A DNA stretch of 9,465 bases, from assembly GCA_002353825.1 (NCBI GenBank), contig DEKJ01000046.1, forward strand, positions 1-9,465. Direction: 5' to 3'. This document shows, piece by piece, positions 1 through 5,510 of the stretch. The position numbers were made by a program, and so were the translations under genes. Below the pieces are notes generated by a model. The model saw only the letters and a program-made list of their open reading frames with translations, was not told where the DNA came from and did not search any database. The first letter of the stretch is position 1; each line of letters begins with the position of its first letter. Source of the stretch: Prevotella sp. UBA2725. Lineage in GTDB: Bacteria; Bacteroidota; Bacteroidia; Bacteroidales; Bacteroidaceae.

Positions 1-1
1 A

Positions 2-340
2 GCTTATCCCGAACTCAGGTTTGGAGATGACTGGAAGCACGAAGTAAGACTGATGGAAGTTAATCGTTACAGCGCCAAGAGCGATCCCGACGTATATTTG
101 CTTGGCGGCGAGAACGCATGTCCGCCCGATGAAGTGGGCGGTGTCGACGGCTACCGCAATATGCTCGACTTGCTCCAACATTCTGATGAGGACTATGAAG
201 AGGCAGCCAGCTACGCCCAGTGGTTGCCAGAGGGGTTTGACGAGAACCTGTTCAGCATTCGTGATGCCAAACTTCGCATCGACGATTATCTCAGAGGCGT
301 AAGGACAGTACAGCAGATGATGGGCGACAAATACAATTAG
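2..340 (+). CDS. pRiA4b ORF-3-like protein, C-terminal part (5' end outside window)
   Basis: The reading frame is open from base 2, upstream of the first ATG at 53, so this is the last 112 residues of a longer protein. It starts AYPELRFGDDWKHEVRLMEV, which matches the 'YDFGDDWxHxIxLE' core of the plasmid pRiA4b ORF-3 family (PF07929). It continues with the family's GGExACPPDEVGGVxGY stretch and a WLPEGFDENLF stretch, then an acidic C-terminus. The molecular function of this family is not established; members are widespread in plasmids and accessory DNA. The internal ATG at 53 would cut the conserved GDDW motif in two, so it is not the start. The next gene begins two bases after this stop, suggesting one transcript. 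Family call is firm; function is unknown. Confidence 0.85.
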   Translation, partial: AYPELRFGDDWKHEVRLMEVNRYSAKSDPDVYLLGGENACPPDEVGGVDGYRNMLDLLQHSDEDYEEAASYAQWLPEGFDENLFSIRDAKLRIDDYLRGVRTVQQMMGDKYN

Positions 341-342
341 GG

Positions 343-637
343 ATGAACAAGGAAAGACTGATCAACCAGCTGCTCAACGCCATCACATCGCTGGTAGACA
401 ATAATGATTACTTTGACTCGATTGCCGACATCAGTCCGGGGAAGGAGCAGGACACGATGGAGATCAAGATAGACTTGCCCTATCCGTCCTACCGTGAGGA
501 CCTGCTTAGAGAGATACCCGAAAGACTCAGCCGATGGAAAGTCAACTCCTTCATCAGCACCTAAAGGCGATGACATCATCAGCTTCCACTATCGCCCTAT
601 CGATGAGCTGGTGGAGGAATGCAGCAGACTTGGATAA
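343..637 (+). pseudogene. Small conserved-looking protein, split by a frameshift near 562
   Basis: ATG at 343 follows the previous stop by two bases, so it is probably co-transcribed with it. The first frame gives 73 residues, opening MNKERLINQLLNAI and containing SIADISPGKEQDTMEIKIDLPYPSYREDLL, and stops at TAA 562-564. From 563, in the +1 frame, an uninterrupted segment reads KGDDIISFHYRPIDELVEEC and ends RLG at TAA 635-637. This tail has the same acidic, protein-like character and completes a roughly 97-residue product if one base is removed near 540-562. I do not recognise the family. It could be a real mutation, a sequencing error, or a genuine 73-residue gene with a meaningless tail; the frameshift reading is favoured but not proven. 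Confidence 0.55.
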
Positions 638-757
638 AGGCTGCAAAAAGAGGAAATCGGTAAAGTGGCAAGCAGCGAACCACGAAGGTGGGTGTAAGAT
701 ATAATGTCTACTATCTCGAATTTTCTTTTGGTGAACAATAAAAAAAGACTGTGAAGT

Positions 758-789
758 TTTGCTCGTTAGGAAAATAGTTGCTAATTTTG
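758..789 (+). promoter_or_regulatory. Bacteroidota-type promoter for the ATPase gene at 872
   Basis: TTTG at 758-761 and TAATTTTG at 782-789 match the -33 and -7 elements (TTTG and TAnnTTTG) with a 20-bp spacer. Transcription would begin near 796, leaving a 5' leader of about 75 bases that carries the palindrome at 805-826. This is a sequence match only. Confidence 0.6.
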
Positions 790-804
790 CCGATGAGAAA
801 TTAA

Positions 805-835
805 TTTACTCAATGCATTGAGTAAAATTACTCAA
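805..835. promoter_or_regulatory. Perfect 22-bp palindrome plus a third half-site (candidate operator)
   Basis: Bases 805-826 are a perfect palindrome built from TTACTCAA (806-813) and its inverse TTGAGTAA (818-825) around TGCA. A third copy, TTACTCAA, follows at 828-835. Half-sites are 12 and 10 bp apart, about one helical turn each. The block starts 16 bp after the last base of the -7 element, inside the predicted leader of the ATPase gene. A dimeric repressor site is the natural reading. No regulator gene is identified in the window. Confidence 0.6.
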
Positions 836-871
836 GGCATAACAATCTTCAATTAAAGCAATCAGAAATTT

Positions 872-2056
872 ATGTTCACAAGACAAGAATACAATATCAT
901 CAAGAAGCGGCTGGAGGAGCCCAGAAAGTTCATCCAGGTGGTTATGGGGCCACGGCAGGTCGGCAAGTCAACTGTGGTAAAGCAGGTATTGAAGGACATT
1001 GCTATTCCACATCTGCTTTTTCTGGCCGACGATGTGCCGGCAAGTAACCGTGCGTGGATCAGTGACTGCTGGGAACAGGCTCGTGTGCTGCTCCGTGTAC
1101 AAAAAGCCTCAGAGGTGGTGCTTGTCATTGATGAGATTCAGAAGATCCAGGGTTGGAGTGAGATTGTCAAGAAGGAATGGGATATGGACTCCTATCAAGA
1201 CGTTCCCGTCAAGGTCCTTCTCCTCGGCTCTTCTCGTGTACTTCTAGAGAAAGGACTTGCCGACTCCATGGCGGGCCGTTATGAGGAGATACGCATGGGG
1301 CACTGGTCCTATGCTGAGATGCGCGATGCCTTTGGATGGTCTCTGGACCAGTATGTCTTCTACGGCGGATACCCTGGCAGCGCAACGCTGATAGAGGACG
1401 AGGACCGTTGGAGCGACTATGTCCAGTCAGCCATCGTTGACGCCACGATCAACAAGGACATTCTTCAGAACACGGTAATCACCAAACCGGCCTTGCTTAA
1501 ACAGACCTTCGAGCTTGCTTCGGCCTATTCCGGAGAGATCGTCTCTCTGACCAAGATGCTGGGGCAGCTGCAGGATGCCAAGAACACGACGACCTTGTCG
1601 GGATATCTGAACTTGCTGGAACAGGCCGGACTGGTTGGCGGTCTGCAGAAATACTCCAATGATATGGCAAGAAAGCGGGCCAGCATCCCTAAATACCAGG
1701 TGTTCAACAACGCGCTCAAGACCGTATTCGTGAACAAGAATTTCAGTCAGGCAGTCATGGACAGAAAGCTATGGGGACGTATCTTTGAGTCAGCCATTGG
1801 CTGCCATCTTATGAACGAAGCCTACCGTCACCGTCTCACGCTCTATTACTGGCGTGATGGTAACGATGAAGTAGACTTCATTCTCCAGAAAAAGAGCCAG
1901 ATCATCGCCATAGAAGTAAAGAGCAACGATGAGCAGGACACGCATGGCCTTCATGTCTTTCAGGAGAAGTTCCATCCGATGCTCTCAGTCATCGTTGGGC
2001 GTTCGGGAATACCAGCGGAGACCTTCCTCTCAATGAATTTGGATAAGCTGTTCTGA
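872..2056 (+). CDS. AAA_14/DUF4143 ATPase with C-terminal PD-(D/E)XK-like region
   Basis: A 394-residue protein of normal length for the AAA_14 (PF13173) plus DUF4143 (PF13635) family. Visible parts: Walker A GPRQVGKST (26-34), Walker B VVLVIDE (82-88) followed by IQKI, a sensor-1-like LLLGSS (near 116-121), GRY (135-137) and a FYGGYPG stretch before the helical/winged-helix middle region. The C-terminus has a restriction-endonuclease-like signature: EVDF with D335, a beta strand, then IEVK with E348 and K350. These are the acidic and lysine positions expected of an intact nuclease site. Known: the family is very common in Bacteroidota and archaea, and its biological role is poorly defined. 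Inference: ATP-dependent nucleic-acid-acting protein. It has its own promoter and palindrome and is the only gene in its transcription unit. The ATG at 872 has no clear ribosome binding site, which is usual in this group. Confidence 0.9.
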   Translation: MFTRQEYNIIKKRLEEPRKFIQVVMGPRQVGKSTVVKQVLKDIAIPHLLFLADDVPASNRAWISDCWEQARVLLRVQKASEVVLVIDEIQKIQGWSEIVKKEWDMDSYQDVPVKVLLLGSSRVLLEKGLADSMAGRYEEIRMGHWSYAEMRDAFGWSLDQYVFYGGYPGSATLIEDEDRWSDYVQSAIVDATINKDILQNTVITKPALLKQTFELASAYSGEIVSLTKMLGQLQDAKNTTTLSGYLNLLEQAGLVGGLQKYSNDMARKRASIPKYQVFNNALKTVFVNKNFSQAVMDRKLWGRIFESAIGCHLMNEAYRHRLTLYYWRDGNDEVDFILQKKSQIIAIEVKSNDEQDTHGLHVFQEKFHPMLSVIVGRSGIPAETFLSMNLDKLF

Positions 2057-2130
2057 CGTCATCCATCCATTTGTTCAACTATCCTCATACCCTTCATGGA
2101 CACGATTACAACGAGATGCCTGCATCTTTA

Positions 2131-2165
2131 TTTTGTCCGAAATATCTATTAAATTTCGGACAAAA
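2131..2165. repeat. Perfect 13-bp inverted repeat downstream of the first ATPase gene
   Basis: TTTTGTCCGAAAT (2131-2143) and ATTTCGGACAAAA (2153-2165) are exact reverse complements separated by 9 bases. It lies 75 bp after the ATPase stop. It could act as a terminator, but no uridine tract follows the stem in the plus direction (CAAAAGCAAATC follows). Its shape, long perfect arms with a short AT spacer, also resembles the operator-like palindromes next to the ATPase genes here. Confidence 0.6.
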
Positions 2166-2237
2166 GCAAATCATGGTGACTATTCTAAATACTAAAGTCA
2201 CGCATAAAGACCGAAAGATTTTATGTCTAGTTTGCTT

Positions 2238-2265
2238 CTTGTATATATAAACTTGTATATATAAA
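2238..2265 (+). repeat. Exact tandem duplication of a 14-bp AT-rich unit
   Basis: CTTGTATATATAAA occurs at 2238-2251 and again immediately at 2252-2265 with no mismatch. It lies in the gene-free stretch between two ATPase genes. The octamer CTTGTATA also occurs in the palindrome at 4191-4204. Replication slippage is the simple origin; a paired binding site is possible. Confidence 0.55.
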
Positions 2266-2293
2266 AAGGAGTAAAGTGGTACGGAATTGGATG

Positions 2294-2333
2294 AACAATC
2301 CCCGCTTGCATTACAAGCAAGTCAGGGATTGTT
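2294..2333. other. Compound stem-loop in the intergenic region
   Basis: AACAATCCC (2294-2302) pairs with GGGATTGTT (2325-2333), and inside it GCTTG (2304-2308) pairs with CAAGC (2314-2318) around CATTA. In the plus direction the stem is followed by the T-rich stretch GCATTTTCTTTTGG, so it could work as a terminator for plus-strand readthrough toward the convergent minus-strand gene ending at 2398. The interior loop (AAGTCA, 2319-2324) makes this imperfect. Apart from this hairpin and the two repeats before it, I see no gene between 2057 and 2397. Confidence 0.35.
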
Positions 2334-2397
2334 GCATTTTCTTTTGGCTTTCTTATGGATGTCGTTATAAGCAAGGAATTCTTGTCAATCTGCTCCA

Positions 2398-3846
2398 TTA
2401 AATGATATTTTGGAAGAGATCATCGAGCAGTACTGTAGACTGTATATCCCCTGAGTATTTGTTGCTTACAAGTCCGTAAGTGGTTATGATAACCAAATGG
2501 AGTGCTTTCTTAGTCTTGGTGAGCACTCGGAATGTTGCCAGACGGTCACGCAGGCGTTCATCGTATGCGGAATTGATCATGAAATTAGAATTGGAGAATT
2601 TCATTTCACATACGTCTATAATCCCATCTCTACGATCAATAAGTAGGTCAATCTGTGTACCTTTGTAGGAATTGCCATCAGCATCGGTAAATGGTTTGCA
2701 TTGCCAAGAACAAACGTCGGTGAGGACGCCACCAATGCGTAGCTTCTGCTTTATCTGAGGTATATGATGCAGACAAAGTTGTTCGAAAGCATAACCCTCC
2801 CATGTCTTGCGAGCTTGCATCTCACGCATGTTGCTCCAGAAGTGTTCGTCCTGACTATTGTCATTATTAACGAATTTGAGATAAAACAGAGAATACAGGT
2901 CGACGAGCTGATACATCTGCTCCTTGGTCTTCTTTCCAAATGCATGGTATGTCCTGAGGAAATCACATTTGCAAAGATTGTCAAGTGCCTCAGTAAGCAA
3001 CCCCGTACTTCTTATCCTCGCAGCAGAACAGATCTCCTCCCGAGTCATCCCGACGGATTTTTGTGCCAGGATCTCGACTATAGAACGATACAAGGTAGAG
3101 TCCTTGAACAATGAGCGGAAGACAAAATCATATTCTGTCTTCAATACTGCACCTTCTGAGAAAAACAGCTGATCGATGTTTTCGCTGACAGTCATACTTG
3201 GCTCAAGCATGTCAAGATAATAAGGGATGCCTCCCATAGTCATGTAAGCCTCTGCTATCTGATAACGGGTCCAGTTGATTTTCTTGCTTTCAAGGAACTC
3301 CTCTGTCTCTTCCAGGTTGAACGGCCGAAGATAAATTTGACGATTTACGCGGCCGTGCATGCCTCCCTTGTCACCGATAAGCTTTGACAGCATCCATGTT
3401 GTAGCTGATCCACAGATAAAGAGTTTCAGGTTTTCGACCGTACTTGCCCAGCTATTCCAAAAATAGCTGAACGCTGTGAGGAAATTTGACTTTGGGGTAT
3501 CCATCCATGGTAACTCATCAAGGAAGACAATAATACGGTCTTTCTTGAGGGTAGACAAGTAATCCTGAAGTTGCCCGAAGGCCTCGAACCAGTCTTTGGG
3601 CTGTTTTAGCTTCTTTCCGGAATAGCGCTGAAGACTCTTCTGGAATAAATCGAGCTGGATCCTTCTTGGTGTCTCGAATGACCCCGTGAAATAGAAATCG
3701 AACTTGTCATCAAAGAATTTGCGTATGAGATATGTCTTTCCTACGCGTCTCCGGCCGTAGACAGCTATCAGCTCAGGTTTATCGCTCTGAATATACTCCT
3801 CGATGAGTTTTTGCTCACGCTCACGTCCTATGATTTTCTTTAGCAT
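2398..3846 (-). CDS. ATPase_2/DUF234-like ATPase with C-terminal PD-(D/E)XK-like region
   Basis: From the ATG at 3846 the product is 482 residues, a usual length for this family (PF01637-type ATPase with a DUF234-like C-terminus). It shows GREREQ near the start, Walker A GRRRVGKT (31-38), Walker B IIVFLDE (105-111), a sensor-like LFICGSA (142-148), GGIPYYL (205-211), and a winged-helix region about 253-305. A YQLVDLYSLFYLKFV segment and a nuclease-like core QIDLLI with D400 and CEMKF with E414 and K416 follow. The frame stays open to an ATG at 3966. However, a TATCTTTG promoter element at 3869-3876 lies inside that extension and the extension runs through IS-like sequence, so I chose 3846 (3852, adding MI, is equally possible). 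Known: common in Bacteroidales, role unclear. Inference: an ATP-driven nucleic-acid-acting protein. Confidence 0.88.
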   Translation of the reverse strand: MLKKIIGREREQKLIEEYIQSDKPELIAVYGRRRVGKTYLIRKFFDDKFDFYFTGSFETPRRIQLDLFQKSLQRYSGKKLKQPKDWFEAFGQLQDYLSTLKKDRIIVFLDELPWMDTPKSNFLTAFSYFWNSWASTVENLKLFICGSATTWMLSKLIGDKGGMHGRVNRQIYLRPFNLEETEEFLESKKINWTRYQIAEAYMTMGGIPYYLDMLEPSMTVSENIDQLFFSEGAVLKTEYDFVFRSLFKDSTLYRSIVEILAQKSVGMTREEICSAARIRSTGLLTEALDNLCKCDFLRTYHAFGKKTKEQMYQLVDLYSLFYLKFVNNDNSQDEHFWSNMREMQARKTWEGYAFEQLCLHHIPQIKQKLRIGGVLTDVCSWQCKPFTDADGNSYKGTQIDLLIDRRDGIIDVCEMKFSNSNFMINSAYDERLRDRLATFRVLTKTKKALHLVIITTYGLVSNKYSGDIQSTVLLDDLFQNII

Positions 3847-3868
3847 GATCATATGTATTTTTATGCCG

Positions 3869-3903
3869 CAAAGATAATAAAAGATATCGATACAACTACC
3901 AAA
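3869..3903 (-). promoter_or_regulatory. Promoter for the minus-strand ATPase gene
   Basis: On the minus strand TATCTTTG (3876 to 3869) matches the -7 consensus exactly. An upstream TTTG lies at 3903-3900 (23-bp spacer), and a TTG at 3895-3893 gives a shorter 16-bp spacer, so the -33 element is uncertain. Transcription would start near 3862, about 10-16 bases before the ATGs at 3852 and 3846. The spacer contains the palindrome TATCGATA (3885-3892). Confidence 0.55.
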
Positions 3904-3931
3904 TCTTATGCTTTTTTTGAGATTTGGTAGT
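3895..3931. promoter_or_regulatory. Perfect 12-bp inverted repeat next to the minus-strand ATPase promoter
   Basis: ACTACCAAATCT (3895-3906) and AGATTTGGTAGT (3920-3931) are exact reverse complements with a 13-base spacer. The left arm overlaps the candidate -33 region of the ATPase promoter. No T-tract follows on either strand, so a protein-binding site is more likely than a terminator. It also borders the IS-like remnant, so it could be a by-product of rearrangement. Confidence 0.55.
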
Positions 3932-3932
3932 A

Positions 3933-4079
3933 CTATCGCAATAGAAGAGGAGTATGCTCCACGCATTTATCCGAAGAGTATTTGCTTCTTCTACCCATAG
4001 TAGCTAATATTAGATACCGCAAAGTTAATGAATTTGTTCATTTTAACAAAATGCGGGTGTCCAATTTAGCGGCAGTATT
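3933..4079 (-). mobile_element. Left-end remnant of an IS3-family-like insertion sequence
   Basis: Read on the minus strand from 4079, the sequence begins AATACTGCCGCTAAATTGGA and continues CACCC. This resembles IS3-family ends of the type TGTACTG...TTGGACAC. An ideal promoter follows (TTTG 4050-4047, 19-bp spacer, TAACTTTG 4027-4020), then an ATG at 3998 giving MGRRSKYSSDKCVEHTPLLL and R, stop at 3935-3933. MGRRxKYS is typical of IS3-type OrfA starts; the rest of the transposase is missing. End, promoter and start codon sit in the order and spacing of a real IS. Only about 150 bp survive. The other end and target duplication were not found. The assignment rests on remembered family features and is inference. 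Confidence 0.45.
4020..4050 (-). promoter_or_regulatory. Consensus promoter inside the IS-like remnant
   Basis: TTTG (4050-4047) and TAACTTTG (4027-4020) on the minus strand with a 19-bp spacer form a near-ideal Bacteroidota promoter. The -33 element lies in a TTTGTT/AACAAA inverted repeat (4033-4038 and 4045-4050). It points toward the ATPase gene ending at 2398 and could add transcription to it. Confidence 0.5.
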
Positions 4080-4187
4080 ATACTTTACTCCATGATAGCG
4101 AATGCAGGGGCACAGATCATATTCGGTGATAGCGTTAAAAAAAAGTTTCGACCATTATAGTCACAAGAAACAAAATATCCTTTATTC

Positions 4188-4221
4188 TTGTCTTGTATAC
4201 AAGATAAAATTATTATCTTTG
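4188..4221 (+). promoter_or_regulatory. Promoter with overlapping palindrome for the ATPase gene at 4252
   Basis: TATCTTTG at 4214-4221 is a consensus -7 element. TTG at 4193-4195 (18-bp spacer) or 4188-4190 (23-bp) can serve as -33. The perfect 14-bp palindrome TCTTGTATACAAGA (4191-4204) covers the -33 position, so a bound protein would block the polymerase. The predicted start near 4228 leaves a leader of about 24 bases. Confidence 0.6.
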
Positions 4222-4251
4222 CAACATTCATCATTTATAGTATAGAAAAAT

Positions 4252-5466
4252 ATGAAGGATATTAACCGACAAGAATATTTGGACAAGATAGAGAAGTATC
4301 TCGGCAAGGATACAATCATCATACTTACCGGCCAGCGACGGGTCGGCAAGAGCGCTATCCTGCGTCTGTTCAAACATAAGGTAGAAGCTCTTGCTGATGC
4401 TAACGTAATCTATATTAATAAGGAGAAGAAGGAATACGATGCCATCCGCACCTATTCCGATCTGAATGATTACATTGATGAGCGCCGTGACCACTCTAAG
4501 ACCAACTATATCCTGATTGATGAGATCCAGGAGATCAAAGAGTTCGAGAAGAGCGTCAGGAGCTATTATGAGGACGAGGACATTGAGATTATCATTACCG
4601 GCTCTAACTCAAAGATGCTCAGCAGCGACCTGAGCACCCTTATCGGCGGCAGGTATAAGGAAATCTATATACAGGCACTGAGCTATAAGGAGTTTATGGA
4701 TTTCCATCAGCTCCCCGATTCTGACGAGACCCTCAGCAAGTATATCCGTTTCGGCGGTCTGCCAGGGCTTGTGAAGTTCGGACTTGACGAGCAAGATGCC
4801 AGCGAGTATCAGATGGATGTATATAGCACTGTGCTGCTGAAAGATGTCATCATGCGCAATCAGATACGCAACGTTCCATTCCTTGAGAATCTCGTCCGAT
4901 TCCTGGCCGACAACACAGGCAAGATCATCTCAGCCAACAGTATTGCCAAATACATGAAATCGCAGGGAGAGAGCATCACCTCCACAATAGTCATCAATTA
5001 TACGAAGTTCCTTTGCGAAGCCTATATCATACATAAGGTCGACCGTTTTGACATCCACGGCCGGCGCATCTTCGAGAGCAACGACAAGTTCTATTTCGAA
5101 GACCACGGCATACGGAATGCCCTGGCTGGCGGATCGAGAGAAGGCGACATTGAGAAGGTCATCGAGAACATCGTCTATAACCAGTTGGTACGGATGGGCT
5201 ATAAGGTGATGGTAGGACAGCTGCAGGCAGGTGAGATCGACTTTGTATGCACCAGGCCAGAGGGCAATAGGATATATGTCCAGGCCTCTTACATCATCAT
5301 GGATGATAATACTCGCAGGCGCGAATTCGGCAATCTGCATTCCATCAACGACAACTACCCCAAATATGTGGTATCCATGACGCCACTTGTAAGCTTATCC
5401 GACGATAACGGCATCTATCACCTGAGTCTGAGAAGGTTCCTGACTGAAGGCCTGCCCAATCAGTGA
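4252..5466 (+). CDS. AAA_14/DUF4143 ATPase with altered nuclease-like C-terminus
   Basis: A 404-residue protein of the AAA_14 plus DUF4143 type. It shows Walker A GQRRVGKS (27-34), Walker B YILIDE (86-91) followed by IQEI, sensor-like IIITGSNS (113-120), GGRY (132-135), FGGLPG, and a winged-helix stretch around ISANSIAKYMKS. The C-terminal nuclease-fold region keeps GEIDF (D330), but the position of the usual ExK strand reads YVQAS (Q344 and S346 instead of E and K). Catalysis by the standard PD-(D/E)XK mechanism is therefore doubtful; YVQ at this place is a recurrent subfamily form as far as I know. It has its own promoter and palindrome, and it converges on the minus-strand gene ending at 5511. 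Role unknown. Confidence 0.9.
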   Translation: MKDINRQEYLDKIEKYLGKDTIIILTGQRRVGKSAILRLFKHKVEALADANVIYINKEKKEYDAIRTYSDLNDYIDERRDHSKTNYILIDEIQEIKEFEKSVRSYYEDEDIEIIITGSNSKMLSSDLSTLIGGRYKEIYIQALSYKEFMDFHQLPDSDETLSKYIRFGGLPGLVKFGLDEQDASEYQMDVYSTVLLKDVIMRNQIRNVPFLENLVRFLADNTGKIISANSIAKYMKSQGESITSTIVINYTKFLCEAYIIHKVDRFDIHGRRIFESNDKFYFEDHGIRNALAGGSREGDIEKVIENIVYNQLVRMGYKVMVGQLQAGEIDFVCTRPEGNRIYVQASYIIMDDNTRRREFGNLHSINDNYPKYVVSMTPLVSLSDDNGIYHLSLRRFLTEGLPNQ

Positions 5467-5467
5467 C

Positions 5468-5498
5468 AAAGGACAAAATTGTCTGAAGACAGACCTTT
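5468..5498. terminator. Possible bidirectional terminator between convergent genes
   Basis: AAAGG (5468-5472) pairs with CCTTT (5494-5498), and TGTCT (5480-5484) with AGACA (5487-5491), making a two-part hairpin just after the ATPase stop and before the stop of the opposite gene. The stems are short, with an asymmetric interior loop and no long T-tract, so the position is a stronger argument than the structure. Confidence 0.3.
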
Positions 5499-5510
5499 CT
5501 CGACCGGATG

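Noticed and set aside
555..570. Programmed +1 frameshift as explanation for the split small gene
   Set aside because: No known slippery pattern such as the RF2-type CUU UGA is present at ACC TAA AGG; mutation or sequencing error is simpler.
2176..2201. GTGACT...AGTCAC 6-bp inverted repeat
   Set aside because: Short arms and a 14-base spacer in AT-rich DNA; expected by chance.
2198..2398. A 66-codon minus-strand ORF beginning in the stop codon of the ATPase gene (TAATG overlap)
   Set aside because: The overlap is suggestive, but the frame runs through the compound hairpin and the 14-bp tandem repeat, its translation looks random, and no family is recognised.
2291..2401. A 36-codon plus-strand ORF (MNNPRLHYKQ...) with AGGAG upstream
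   Set aside because: The AGGAG lies about 20 bases from the ATG, the codons span the hairpin arms, and the composition (CCIFFWL) is not protein-like.
3847..3966. A 40-residue N-terminal extension of the minus-strand ATPase
   Set aside because: It crosses a 12-bp inverted repeat and a consensus -7 element and precedes the GREREQ start typical of the family; the shorter start fits better.
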